DNA of 64,000 nt from Colimorpha sp045222295 (GTDB lineage: Bacteria; Bacteroidota; Bacteroidia; Bacteroidales; P3): contig JBGUXP010000003.1 of the NCBI GenBank assembly GCA_045222295.1, positions 1 to 64,000 of the forward strand, in the 5' to 3' direction. Positions within the stretch are counted from its first letter, which is position 1. Each line of letters begins with the position of its first letter. Below the pieces are notes generated by a model. That model ran no database searches and had not been told where the DNA came from. It was given only the letters and a program-made list of their open reading frames with translations. Positions 42,418 to 51,684 of the stretch are shown here, piece by piece. Both the position numbers and the translations under genes were made by a program.

Positions 42418-43971
42418 ATGAACACTACGATTCTTTGGGCTGATGATGAGATAGAACTGCTGAAGCCTCATATATTGTTTTTGCAAGAGAAAGGCTGCGA
42501 GGTGCTGCCGGTGCAGAGCGGTAGCGACGCGCTGGACGTGCTCGAGGAGCAGCTGCCCGACATTGTGTTTCTCGATGAGCAGATGCCGGGCCTGAGCGGC
42601 ATCGACACGCTGCGCCGCATCAAGGAGCGCTGGCCGGGGCTGCCGGTGGTGATGATTACCAAGAGCGAAGAGGAGCACCTGATGGAGGATGCTTTGGGAG
42701 GAAAGATTAGCGACTACCTTATCAAGCCGGTGAACCCCAACCAGATATGGTTGACGGTGAAGAAACACACGGAGCGCAAGCGTCTGCAGAGCGAGCATTC
42801 GACGATGAACTACCAGCAGCAGTTCCGTGAGATAGGTATGCAGATAGGCGGCCGCATGGATGCTGAGGAGTGGAAGGATGTTTACAAGAAGTTGGTCTAC
42901 TGGGACCTGGAACTTGCGAGCAGCGAGGACGAGAATATCCACGACATCTTCATGTCGCAGAAGGAAGAGGCCAACCGCCAGTTCTGCCGCTTCTATGAGG
43001 ATAACTATGTGGATTGGATCAATGGTGGTGAAGGAAAGCCTCTGATGTCGCCTTCGGTGCTGAAGGAGAGGCTGTTTCCGCTATTGAAAGGCGCCGGCAA
43101 GATGCCGACGTTCCTCATCGTGATAGACAATTTCCGTTACGACCAGTGGAAGTTTGTTCAGCCTTTGGTGGAACGCTACCTGCGCACGGAAAGGGACGAT
43201 ATCTACTACACCATCCTGCCGACGACAACGCAGTTCGCCCGCAATTCGATGTTCGCGGGCTTGATGCCCAGCGAGATAGAGCGGATGTACCCGAAGTATT
43301 GGGTGAACGAGGACGAGCAGGGATGGAAGAACCAGTATGAACTGGAGTTGCTGAATGAGAATCTCAGACGCAATGGGCTTGGGTTGAAGACGTCGTACAA
43401 CAAAGTGCTCAACGCTCAGTATGGCAAGAAATTGGTCGACCGCCTCCCTGAGTTGATGCGTAACGACCTGAACGTCATTATCTACAACTTCATTGATATG
43501 CTGAGTCATGCGCGCACCGACAGTGATATTGTTCGTGAGCTGGCGGAAGATGAGCGGGCATATAGGAGTGTGACGCTGTCGTGGATGGAGCATTCGCCGC
43601 TGCTGGAGATACTGAAGGCGCTGAGCGAGAAGGAGGTGAATGTGGTGATTACGACCGACCACGGGAGTGTGAAGATCGACCGTCCGGTGAAGGTGAAAGG
43701 TGACCGTGAGGTGAGTGTGAACCTGCGCTACAAGCAAGGCAGGCTGCTGGACTACAATCCGAAGGATGTCTTTGAGGTGAAAGACCCCAAGAAGATTTTC
43801 CTGCCACGCTTGCATGTGACCAGCCCCTATATCTTCTGCCGTGCGGGTGATTTCTTCGCCTATCCGAACAACTACAATGAGTATGTGAAGTATTACACCA
43901 ACACCTTCCAGCACGGCGGTGTGTCGATGGAGGAGGTGATGGTGCCGTTTATAACATTGAGAAACAAGTAA
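42418..43971 (+). CDS. porX: T9SS response regulator PorX
   Basis: A 517-residue two-component regulator. The N-terminal receiver (residues about 1-120) has the acidic pair Asp9/Asp10, phospho-acceptor Asp53 in FLDEQMPG and Lys103 in DYLIKPV. Instead of a DNA-binding domain, the C-terminal part (about 200-517: LIVIDNFRYDQW, TTTQFARNSMF, VVITTDHGSVK) is the PglZ alkaline-phosphatase-like domain typical of PorX. In Porphyromonas PorX acts with the kinase PorY and sigma factor SigP to express the T9SS. Its presence fits the T9SS cargo proteins encoded here; PorY, SigP and the secretion machine are not in the window. Confidence 0.93.
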   Translation: MNTTILWADDEIELLKPHILFLQEKGCEVLPVQSGSDALDVLEEQLPDIVFLDEQMPGLSGIDTLRRIKERWPGLPVVMITKSEEEHLMEDALGGKISDYLIKPVNPNQIWLTVKKHTERKRLQSEHSTMNYQQQFREIGMQIGGRMDAEEWKDVYKKLVYWDLELASSEDENIHDIFMSQKEEANRQFCRFYEDNYVDWINGGEGKPLMSPSVLKERLFPLLKGAGKMPTFLIVIDNFRYDQWKFVQPLVERYLRTERDDIYYTILPTTTQFARNSMFAGLMPSEIERMYPKYWVNEDEQGWKNQYELELLNENLRRNGLGLKTSYNKVLNAQYGKKLVDRLPELMRNDLNVIIYNFIDMLSHARTDSDIVRELAEDERAYRSVTLSWMEHSPLLEILKALSEKEVNVVITTDHGSVKIDRPVKVKGDREVSVNLRYKQGRLLDYNPKDVFEVKDPKKIFLPRLHVTSPYIFCRAGDFFAYPNNYNEYVKYYTNTFQHGGVSMEEVMVPFITLRNK

Positions 43972-43982
43972 AACCAAGTATC

Positions 43983-45452
43983 ATGAAGAGATTATTATTT
44001 GCAGGATTTTTTGGCTTGATGGCCTTGATAGGCAATAATGTTGCGGCGCAGGGAGTGACGCTGACAAAGGGGGAAGAGAGCAAGAAGGTGGACGACGAGT
44101 CGGTGCTGAACAGCTGGTATCTGGGGAGCAACGAGGAGCGTGTCTTCTGGCTGACGACGGACGACGACCGGGACGATGCCTGGTGCGTGCTGGAGTTGGA
44201 CCGAAATATGAATGTCGCTAACCAGATGGCGCTGCCTTTGGATAAGGATTTCAGGGTCGTGGCTATCAACCAGAATGGCTGGATGGCGAATGTCATTATG
44301 GTCGACAGCAGTAAGGCGAAAAGTGCATTGGTTGTGAAGTTTATGCTGGAGATGGACAGTTTGGCGCTGGTCGACGGCAAGGTGGACACGCTGGCTTCTT
44401 TCTCCCTGGCAAAGGGCGACAGGTGCAAGGTGTGGGGGGCGGTGAGTCCCAATGGCCAGTATATGGGTCTGCTGACACTGCAGGAGTTCTCGGCCAAGAA
44501 ACAGTATACCAGCAAGGCTATGCTGTTCGACCGCGCGATGAACGAAGTGTGGAACCATGAGTATCCGGTGGAGAGGACAAGCTGTGTGGCGGTCTCTGAT
44601 ATCGGAGAACTGGTGACGTTAGGCTTCGGACGCGAAGGCGTCGAGGAGCGTTTCTTCGTGAGTGTGATTGGCGAGAAAGGTGGCGAAAATTATTCTATGG
44701 CGGTGAATTGTGACAGGGTGAACGATATGCGTATTGTGAACGTGCTGGACCGTAAGGTGATTTGCGCCGGAATCTTCTCGCCGACGAAGAGCGACCCCGA
44801 GGAGCAACTGGTGGGCGGCACGGCAATGATGGTCTTCGACCTTGATTCTTCTCGTGTTACCGGCTTCACTCTGAAGCCCTTCGAGAACGAGGATGTCAAT
44901 ATCCTGACGAACAAGAAAACCAAGAAGGTACAGCGCGACAAAGAGGTGCCCATGGTGGTGCCTTTGGCCAGCACTGCCACCTCCTACGGCGCTGTGTTCG
45001 CCGTGGGTCACCGTCACATGCTGCGCTACAAGAATGCCAACGGCACCATTTCGACGACCTATTACTGCCAGGGTATCCAGCTGGTGGCCATCGACGACAA
45101 TGCCGAAGTGAAGTGGGTACGCAACCTCCGCCGCAATGATTTCGAGAAGGAAAATGACGAGCTGCTTTATATTTCCCTCTTTGCCGAAGGTGACGCGGTG
45201 TGCCTGGTGAAGTCGGAGAGTCCCAAGTACCCGGCCGACTACAATATTGCCAAGGAAGCGAAGGAGTATGAGATGGGCGACAAGGGCAACCTGGTGATGT
45301 ACCAGGTGGCAGAAAACGGCGATGTGACAAAGACTGTTTTGGAACAGAAGACGAAGCACATGCTTGTTTCTTCTGCCATGTGCGACGACGGCAGTGTGCT
45401 GCTGACGACGATGAGAGGCAAGAAGAGCCGTCTGGTGGAGATGGGTTTTTGA
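43983..45452 (+). CDS. Exported protein of unknown function
   Basis: A 489-residue protein with a signal peptide (about residues 1-22, ending VAAQ). The body is beta-rich with repeated strand units (WYLGSNEERVFWLTTDDDRD, QYMGLLTLQEFSAKK, ELVTLGFGREGVEERFFVSV, HMLRYKNANGTISTTYYCQG), suggesting a beta-propeller-like fold, but I recognise no family. It starts 11 bp after porX and is probably in that operon, so a link to envelope secretion is possible. Confidence 0.7.
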   Translation: MKRLLFAGFFGLMALIGNNVAAQGVTLTKGEESKKVDDESVLNSWYLGSNEERVFWLTTDDDRDDAWCVLELDRNMNVANQMALPLDKDFRVVAINQNGWMANVIMVDSSKAKSALVVKFMLEMDSLALVDGKVDTLASFSLAKGDRCKVWGAVSPNGQYMGLLTLQEFSAKKQYTSKAMLFDRAMNEVWNHEYPVERTSCVAVSDIGELVTLGFGREGVEERFFVSVIGEKGGENYSMAVNCDRVNDMRIVNVLDRKVICAGIFSPTKSDPEEQLVGGTAMMVFDLDSSRVTGFTLKPFENEDVNILTNKKTKKVQRDKEVPMVVPLASTATSYGAVFAVGHRHMLRYKNANGTISTTYYCQGIQLVAIDDNAEVKWVRNLRRNDFEKENDELLYISLFAEGDAVCLVKSESPKYPADYNIAKEAKEYEMGDKGNLVMYQVAENGDVTKTVLEQKTKHMLVSSAMCDDGSVLLTTMRGKKSRLVEMGF

Positions 45453-45490
45453 TTGTGTTAATGCGAGAATGCGGGAAGGCGTGAGCGAAA

Positions 45491-48331
45491 ATGGATAATA
45501 TTGTAATCAAAGGTGCTCGGGCAAACAACCTGAAGAATATTGATGTGCAGATTCCGCAGGGGAAGCTCGTGGTCATCACGGGCCTCAGCGGAAGCGGCAA
45601 GTCGTCGTTGGCTTTCGACACGCTCTTTGCCGAGGGGCAACGGCGCTACGTGGAGAGCATGAGCTCGTATGCGCGCCAGTTCCTTGGCCGCATGAAGAAA
45701 CCCGAGGTGGACTATATCCACGGGTTGGCATCGGCGGTGGCTATCGAGCAGAAGGTGAATACTACCAACCCCCGTTCGACGGTGGGGACGAGCACCGAGA
45801 TTTACGAATACTTGAAATTGCTTTATGCGAGGGTGGGGCATACCTTCTCGCCGGTGAGCGGCGTAGAGGTGAAACGTCATTCGGTGAGCGACGTCGTGGA
45901 CTATGTCCTTAAACTACCCGAAGGCTGCAAGGTGCTGATATTGTCTCCGCTGGAGGATACGAAGGAACGTCCGCTGCGGTCGCAGTTGGAGATTCTCCAG
46001 CAGGAGGGCTATCAACGTGTGATGGTGAAAGGAACCATAGTGAGGATTGACGACTGGCTGGAGAGTGGTGAGCAGAGGGTGGAGAACGGAGCCTGTTTCT
46101 TGGTGGTGGACCGCATAGAGATACACAGCGACGACGAGCAGAAAGCCAGGGTGGGGGAGAGCGTCCAGGCCGCCTTCTTCGAAGGTCGTGGCTCCTGCTG
46201 TGTCTTTGTTGATAAGTTGAAAAGTTCTATTGACAATAACCTATCAACCTATCAACCTGTCAACCTGTCAGTATTTTCCAATCGCTTTGAGGCCGACGGT
46301 ATCACTTTCGAAAAGCCTAACCCCAACTTCTTCTCTTTTAACAATCCCTATGGTGCCTGCCCTACCTGTCAGGGGTACGGCAGCGTTATCGGCATCGACG
46401 AGAATATGGTGGTGCCCAACAAAAGCCGCAGCATTTACGAGAACGCTGTCGTCTGTTGGAACGGCGACAAGATGCAAGAGGTGAAGCGTGAATTCATCCG
46501 CCATGCGGCAGTCATCGACTTCCCCATACATACGCCCTATTATAAGTTGACCGAGGAGCAGAAGGACATTCTGTGGCATGGTGACGGCGTATGGGAGGGC
46601 ATCGACGGTTTCTTTAAGTGGGTCGAGAGCCAGAGCTATAAGATTCAGTACCGCGTTATGTTGGCGCGTTATCGTGGCAAAACCGCTTGTCCCGACTGTC
46701 ATGGGCGCAGGTTAAGGAAGGATGCCGACTATGTGAAAATCGACGGCAAGAGTATCAGCGATTTGGTTGAGATGCCTGTGACGGGGCTGACCCACTGGTT
46801 TGCAGGTCTCGAGCAGCACCTTCTACCCCATGAGGTGGAGATGACCACTCGTCTGCTTGCTGAAATCAGAAATCGCCTTTCCTATCTTGTCGAGGTGGGA
46901 TTGGGATACCTCACGCTGAACCGCGCAAGTAACAGCCTCAGCGGTGGCGAGAGCCAGCGTATCAACTTGGCAACCTCTCTTGGCAGTTCTCTTGTCGGCT
47001 CCATGTATATCCTCGACGAGCCTTCTATAGGCCTCCACTCCAGAGATACCGGCCGACTGATTAAAGTATTGAAAAAGCTCCGCGACTTGGGTAACACGGT
47101 TATCGTCGTTGAGCACGATGAGGACATCATTCGCTCGGCCGACTGGCTGATTGATATTGGCCCTGGGGCAGGCCGTTTGGGCGGCGAGGTGGTCTTTTCC
47201 GGTTCGCCTGAGGGTCTTCCTAAAGCAAAGAACTCGCTGACGGCGGACTATCTGCTTGGTCGTAAGAGCATCGCTGTCCCTGCCAGCCGGCGCCCTTGGA
47301 GAGACCGCATCTCCATTCATGGTGCCTATTGCAATAACCTTAAAAATATTGATGTAGACATCCCGCTAGGGGTGCTGACTGTCGTCACCGGTGTCTCCGG
47401 CTCCGGCAAGACGAGTCTTGTCCGTAGGGTGCTCTATGATGTTTTGCAACACCGTCTATCGAACACTGCCTTGGGGAGTGAGCATCGCGACAGCGACGAG
47501 TATGTCGGCAGTTGTGTGGCGATGGATGGCGACCTGCGTCGCATCTCGGCGGTCGAACTTGTCGACCAGAACCCCATTGGCCGTTCCTCGCGCAGCAATC
47601 CGGCAACCTATATGAAGGTCTTCGACGAGGTGCGCGCCCTCTATGCCAAGCAGCCTCTGGCGAAATCCCGTGGCTACAAGGCGGGGTTCTTCTCCTTCAA
47701 TGTCGAGGGAGGGCGTTGCGAGAACTGCCAGGGTGAGGGCTATGTCACCGTGAGCATGCAGTTTATGAGCGATGTGCACCTCCTCTGCGATGAGTGTCAT
47801 GGTACTCGTTATAAGGATGAGGCCCTCGAGGTGCTCTACCGCGGGAAGACTATCAGCGACATTCTCGAGATGACTGTCGACCAGGCCATAGAGTTCTTCG
47901 ATAACGACGAGGCACGCGCTATTTATACGCGTCTCCTGCCGTTGCAGGATGTGGGCTTGGGCTACCTCAAACTCGGCCAGTCTTCCTCGTCGCTCTCCGG
48001 CGGCGAATGCCAGCGCATCAAACTGGCCTCCTACCTCGTCAAGGGCGAAGCCGAACAGCCCATGCTCTTCATCTTTGATGAACCTTCCACAGGTCTCCAT
48101 TTCCACGACATACAGAAACTTCTGGCAGCTTTCAACCGCCTTATCGAGCGTGGCCACAGCATCATCGTCATCGAGCATCACCATGATATCATCAAGGTGG
48201 CCGACTGGGTCATCGATATGGGCCCTGAAGGTGGTGACGAGGGCGGCCGTGTGGTCTTCGCCGGTACTCCCGAGGATTTGGTGAACTGTAAGGACTCTTA
48301 TACCGCGAAATATTTGAAACTTAGAAATTAG
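45491..48331 (+). CDS. uvrA: Excinuclease ABC subunit A
   Basis: A 946-residue DNA-damage sensor of nucleotide excision repair. Two ABC ATPase modules are complete: Walker A GLSGSGKSSLAFDTLFAEG and GVSGSGKTSLV; signatures LSGGESQRINLA and LSGGECQRIKLA. Zinc-binding cysteines lie in GACPTCQGYG, ACPDCHG and GRCENCQGEG...CDECHG. Two segments (residues about 191-200 and 241-260) are made of repeat-encoded sequence (GAGTGGTGAGCAGAGGGTGG and CTATCAACCTGTCAACC) and extend variable surface regions. The pairing with mfd in the same window makes a coherent repair set. Confidence 0.95.
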   Translation: MDNIVIKGARANNLKNIDVQIPQGKLVVITGLSGSGKSSLAFDTLFAEGQRRYVESMSSYARQFLGRMKKPEVDYIHGLASAVAIEQKVNTTNPRSTVGTSTEIYEYLKLLYARVGHTFSPVSGVEVKRHSVSDVVDYVLKLPEGCKVLILSPLEDTKERPLRSQLEILQQEGYQRVMVKGTIVRIDDWLESGEQRVENGACFLVVDRIEIHSDDEQKARVGESVQAAFFEGRGSCCVFVDKLKSSIDNNLSTYQPVNLSVFSNRFEADGITFEKPNPNFFSFNNPYGACPTCQGYGSVIGIDENMVVPNKSRSIYENAVVCWNGDKMQEVKREFIRHAAVIDFPIHTPYYKLTEEQKDILWHGDGVWEGIDGFFKWVESQSYKIQYRVMLARYRGKTACPDCHGRRLRKDADYVKIDGKSISDLVEMPVTGLTHWFAGLEQHLLPHEVEMTTRLLAEIRNRLSYLVEVGLGYLTLNRASNSLSGGESQRINLATSLGSSLVGSMYILDEPSIGLHSRDTGRLIKVLKKLRDLGNTVIVVEHDEDIIRSADWLIDIGPGAGRLGGEVVFSGSPEGLPKAKNSLTADYLLGRKSIAVPASRRPWRDRISIHGAYCNNLKNIDVDIPLGVLTVVTGVSGSGKTSLVRRVLYDVLQHRLSNTALGSEHRDSDEYVGSCVAMDGDLRRISAVELVDQNPIGRSSRSNPATYMKVFDEVRALYAKQPLAKSRGYKAGFFSFNVEGGRCENCQGEGYVTVSMQFMSDVHLLCDECHGTRYKDEALEVLYRGKTISDILEMTVDQAIEFFDNDEARAIYTRLLPLQDVGLGYLKLGQSSSSLSGGECQRIKLASYLVKGEAEQPMLFIFDEPSTGLHFHDIQKLLAAFNRLIERGHSIIVIEHHHDIIKVADWVIDMGPEGGDEGGRVVFAGTPEDLVNCKDSYTAKYLKLRN
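46061..46091 (+). repeat. GAGTGGTGAGC-type repeat inside uvrA
   Basis: GAGAGTGGTGAGCAGAGGG followed by TGGAGAACGGA, in frame, encoding ESGEQRVENG. The yidC tract at 14378-14412 encodes the similar GEWKVENG from the same repeat style. Confidence 0.6.
46211..46270 (+). repeat. CTATCAAC repeat inside uvrA
   Basis: Four near copies of the 9-bp unit CC(T)(A/G)TCAAC at the 3' end of a tract that starts GATAAGTTGAAAAG. In frame, it encodes residues about 241-260 (DKLKSSIDNNLSTYQPVNLS). Confidence 0.75.
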
Positions 48332-48344
48332 AAATAAAAAAAAG

Positions 48345-48842
48345 ATGTTCAAGAAAGAAACCGACAGAATAAAAAGAAACTCGCAGATAGGCCTTTGGGG
48401 CTCCGTGACCGTGGTCATCTTGGTCTCGCTCTTCCTCTATGCCAGCCCCTGGCGCTTTCCGATGCAGACCGACTATGTCAACCGCTGGATGCTTATCGCC
48501 GGCAGCGTGCTGGCGGTCCTGTCGATGAGCATGGCGCTGCTCGTCATCCGCAAGCAGGTGCCGCGTCTCCGTCAGGCCGAGACCTTGGAGGCCAAACTCT
48601 CGGGCTATGCTGCCCATGTCCGCAGCCTCTTCCTCTCCATCTTCGCCGTGGTGGTGATCCTCAGCCTGATGACCCTCGTCACGGGACAGAATGTGTTGCT
48701 CATGCTGACCATGGTCACCGTGCTCATGCTTTTCCTTGCCTATCCTAATATCTATAAGATGAAGGTCGACTTGGGCCTCACCGACGAAGAGATGAAGACC
48801 CTTTTCGGAGACCGTTATATCTGCGAGAAGAAAGATGAATAG
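48345..48842 (+). CDS. Four-helix membrane protein of unknown function
   Basis: A 165-residue inner-membrane protein with four hydrophobic segments (about residues 17-33, 48-68, 91-111 and 115-131), a basic N-terminus and a charged C-terminus (DEEMKTLFGDRYICEKKDE). Unrecognised family. It starts 13 bp after uvrA and overlaps mnmE by 8 bp, so it is probably translationally coupled to mnmE. Confidence 0.75.
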   Translation: MFKKETDRIKRNSQIGLWGSVTVVILVSLFLYASPWRFPMQTDYVNRWMLIAGSVLAVLSMSMALLVIRKQVPRLRQAETLEAKLSGYAAHVRSLFLSIFAVVVILSLMTLVTGQNVLLMLTMVTVLMLFLAYPNIYKMKVDLGLTDEEMKTLFGDRYICEKKDE

Positions 48843-50163
48843 TGGGACGATAGTGGCAGTCTCCACGCCGCGGGGCGTGGGGGGCGTGGCGGTGGTCCGC
48901 CTCAGCGGGCCGCAGGCTAAAGAGATGGCGTTGCGGTTGTTGTCGGTCGACAAACTCCTTCCGCGGCACTCCACTTTTGCCCGTCTCATCGTCGGCGACA
49001 CCTTCCTCGACGAGGTGCTGGCACTCTATTTCCCGGCTCCCAACAGCTATACCGGAGAGGAGATGGTGGAGCTCTCCTGTCATGGTTCTCTCTATGTCCA
49101 GCAAGCTGTCCTTCAGGCATTCGTCGACAAGGGTGTCCGCCTGGCAGAGCCTGGCGAATTCACCCGCCGTGCTTTTCTCAACGGCAAGCTCGACCTCTCG
49201 CAGGCTGAAGCGGTGGCCGACCTCATCGATTCTGTCACTCCCGCGCAGCATCGGCTGGCCATCAGCCAGCTCCGCGGCGGCTATGCACAGAAACTCAAGC
49301 AACTGCGGCAGCAGTTGCTCGACCTTACCTCTCTCCTCGAGCTGGAACTCGACTTCAGCCAGGAGGATGTGGAGTTCGCCGACCGCACCCAGTTGCGCCA
49401 GCTGCTGTCATCTCTCAACGCCCAGCTGTCAACGCTCATTGCCTCCTTCCGGCTAGGGAACGCCCTGCGCCACGGTGTCCCTGTGGCCATTGTCGGTCTC
49501 CCCAATGCAGGTAAGTCATCGCTCCTCAACGCTCTCCTTGGTGACGACCGTGCTATCGTCAGCGACCTCCCCGGCACCACGCGCGACACTATCGAGGAGA
49601 CACTCACCCTCGAGGGCATTACCTTCCGTTTTATCGATACCGCTGGCCTCCGCCATAGCGACGACCAAGTGGAGGTCCTCGGCGTGGAGCGCAGCCGCAA
49701 GGCTGTCGCCCAGGCCGACATCGTGCTCTTCCTCCACGATGCCACAACGCCTTGGAAAGAACCCGACATCGACCTCTCGGGCAAACAGGTGCTCCTCGCC
49801 CTCAATAAGTCCGACCTGCAGCCTGCCGACACCCGCTATCCGCTACCCGCTATCGCCATCTCTGCCAAGACCGGCGACGGCCTCGAGGCTCTCAAGGCCG
49901 CCATCCTCGACACCTTCCACTCCCATATCGGCACCGTAGCTCCCGACGACCTGCTCCTCTCCAACGCTCGCCACTATGAAGCATTGAAACAGGTGAATCA
50001 GGCGCTCAGCGCCGTCAGTCAGGGTCTTGAGACGGCGATCCCTGCCGACCTCCTGGCTGTCGACCTCCGCGATGCCCTCTACCATCTGGGCACCATCACT
50101 GGCGAGGTCTCCTCCGAGGAGGTCCTCTCCAATATCTTCGGTCGTTTCTGCATCGGTAAATGA
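48835..50163 (+). CDS. mnmE: tRNA modification GTPase MnmE
   Basis: A 442-residue GTPase that, with MnmG, modifies wobble uridines of tRNAs at C5. The N-terminal tetrahydrofolate-binding domain (TIVAVSTPRGVGGVAVVRLSG), the G domain (GLPNAGKSSL, GTTRD, DTAGLR, NKSD) and the C-terminal catalytic Cys motif FCIGK are intact. Full family length. The start overlaps the preceding membrane-protein gene. Confidence 0.96.
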   Translation: MNSGTIVAVSTPRGVGGVAVVRLSGPQAKEMALRLLSVDKLLPRHSTFARLIVGDTFLDEVLALYFPAPNSYTGEEMVELSCHGSLYVQQAVLQAFVDKGVRLAEPGEFTRRAFLNGKLDLSQAEAVADLIDSVTPAQHRLAISQLRGGYAQKLKQLRQQLLDLTSLLELELDFSQEDVEFADRTQLRQLLSSLNAQLSTLIASFRLGNALRHGVPVAIVGLPNAGKSSLLNALLGDDRAIVSDLPGTTRDTIEETLTLEGITFRFIDTAGLRHSDDQVEVLGVERSRKAVAQADIVLFLHDATTPWKEPDIDLSGKQVLLALNKSDLQPADTRYPLPAIAISAKTGDGLEALKAAILDTFHSHIGTVAPDDLLLSNARHYEALKQVNQALSAVSQGLETAIPADLLAVDLRDALYHLGTITGEVSSEEVLSNIFGRFCIGK

Positions 50164-50238
50164 AAAAATGTTAAATCAGTGAGCCAAAATAAACCCTTTT
50201 CTCTCTTATAATTGTAAGAATCCTAACACTAAAGAAAA

Positions 50239-51660
50239 ATGAGACGCAAACTTCTTCAATGGTCAATCCTTTTTGCCTTCCTCTTGCCGACAATCGCTTT
50301 TGCCGCCAAAAGCAACTACAAGATTACCTTCATCGCCAAGGACAATACCGATTCGGTCCTTTATATGGGCTACTACCTCGCCCAGTATAGGTTCATCTGC
50401 GACACCGCCGTCAACAACGGCAAGGGCAAGTTCGTCTTTGAGAGCGACCGGGAGCTCGACCCCGGCCTCTATTTTATCACCAACAATGATAACCGTTTCG
50501 CGGAATTCATCGTTTATCGCGAGAAACAGAACTTCACCCTTTCTACCGACAACGATAACTGGAAGCTGGGTCTGACTGCCAAGGGGTCGAAGGAAAACGA
50601 GATATTCTTTAACTTCAACCGCGCCAACGAGGTCTTCTATCAGGAGTTCGAGGTCGCCAAGAAGAGCATGGACTCTGTCGAGTTTAACACTGTCTTTATC
50701 CCTGCACAGCGGCTGCGGCTGGACACCCTCCGAATGGACTATATCAATCAGCATCCCGATTGTATGCTCTCGCGTCTGATGCTCTCCACCAAGGATGTCG
50801 ACGTCCCCAGTGAGCATCCCGACGGCACCCCCATGACCGATCGTGAGCGTTATGAATGGATGCTGGCCCATTTCTTTGACAATATGGCTCTCGACGATGA
50901 CTTCATCCTCCGCACACCCAAGACCGTCTTCTACGACCGTGTGATGGAGTATCTGGAGAAGCGCATGGACCGTCTTCCTCCCGAGATGATATGTCCCTTG
51001 CTCGACAGCCTCATCGACCGGGCCGAACCCGCCCCGCAGGTCTTCCGCTGGCTCATCCTCAATATCACCAACTACTACCTCCAGAGCCGTATCATGGTCT
51101 ACGACGAGGTCTATGTCCACCTCGTCCAGCGCTATTTCGCCACCGGCAAGGTGACGGGTCTCGAACCCTCGGTCATCGACGAGCAGGTGGAGCGTGCCAC
51201 CAAGTGGGAACGCCTCCTCGTCGGCAGGGTCTCCCCGGAGCTTATCCTTTTCGACACCCTCCACCATGCACACTCCCTCCACCACATGCCGGGTAACTAC
51301 ACTCTCCTCCTCTTCTGGAGTCCTACCTGTGGCCACTGCCGCGACATCATCCCTGCCGTCTACAAGGTCTATGAGAAATATGCCGACAGTTTGAATGTCA
51401 GTGCTTTCGCAATCCTTTCCGAGCCCGACGAGCAGACCATCGTCAAATGGCAGAAGTTCCTTCTCGACCACAATATGACCGACCCTCGTTGGGTGAACCT
51501 CAACGGTGGCGAGGCCAATGTCGACTGGCGCGAAGTCTACGATGTCACCACCACACCGCAGATATTCCTTATCGACAATAAGGACAAGAAGTTCGTGGCC
51601 AAGAAACTCAGTGCCGATATCCTGGAGAATATCTTACGATCCTTGATGAGTAACAAATAA
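50239..51660 (+). CDS. Exported thioredoxin-like (TlpA/DUF5106) protein
   Basis: A 473-residue exported thiol protein with a signal peptide (about residues 1-22). A beta-rich N-terminal domain (about 25-130) and a helical middle of the DUF5106 type (about 170-330: PPEMICPLLDSLIDRAE, RIMVYDEVYVHLVQRYF) lead to a C-terminal thioredoxin fold (about 335-473) with CGHC at 364-367 and the cis-Pro region TTTPQIFLID. It should act in periplasmic disulfide or redox metabolism. It has 75 bp of intergenic sequence before it and 24 bp to the M3 peptidase. Confidence 0.87.
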   Translation: MRRKLLQWSILFAFLLPTIAFAAKSNYKITFIAKDNTDSVLYMGYYLAQYRFICDTAVNNGKGKFVFESDRELDPGLYFITNNDNRFAEFIVYREKQNFTLSTDNDNWKLGLTAKGSKENEIFFNFNRANEVFYQEFEVAKKSMDSVEFNTVFIPAQRLRLDTLRMDYINQHPDCMLSRLMLSTKDVDVPSEHPDGTPMTDRERYEWMLAHFFDNMALDDDFILRTPKTVFYDRVMEYLEKRMDRLPPEMICPLLDSLIDRAEPAPQVFRWLILNITNYYLQSRIMVYDEVYVHLVQRYFATGKVTGLEPSVIDEQVERATKWERLLVGRVSPELILFDTLHHAHSLHHMPGNYTLLLFWSPTCGHCRDIIPAVYKVYEKYADSLNVSAFAILSEPDEQTIVKWQKFLLDHNMTDPRWVNLNGGEANVDWREVYDVTTTPQIFLIDNKDKKFVAKKLSADILENILRSLMSNK

Positions 51661-51684
51661 TAAATAATTAATGTAAAAATATCT

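Noticed and set aside
49380..49460. Repeat-derived segment in mnmE (LSSLNAQLSTL)
   Set aside because: The region is a normal helical segment of MnmE and the DNA is not clearly repetitive.
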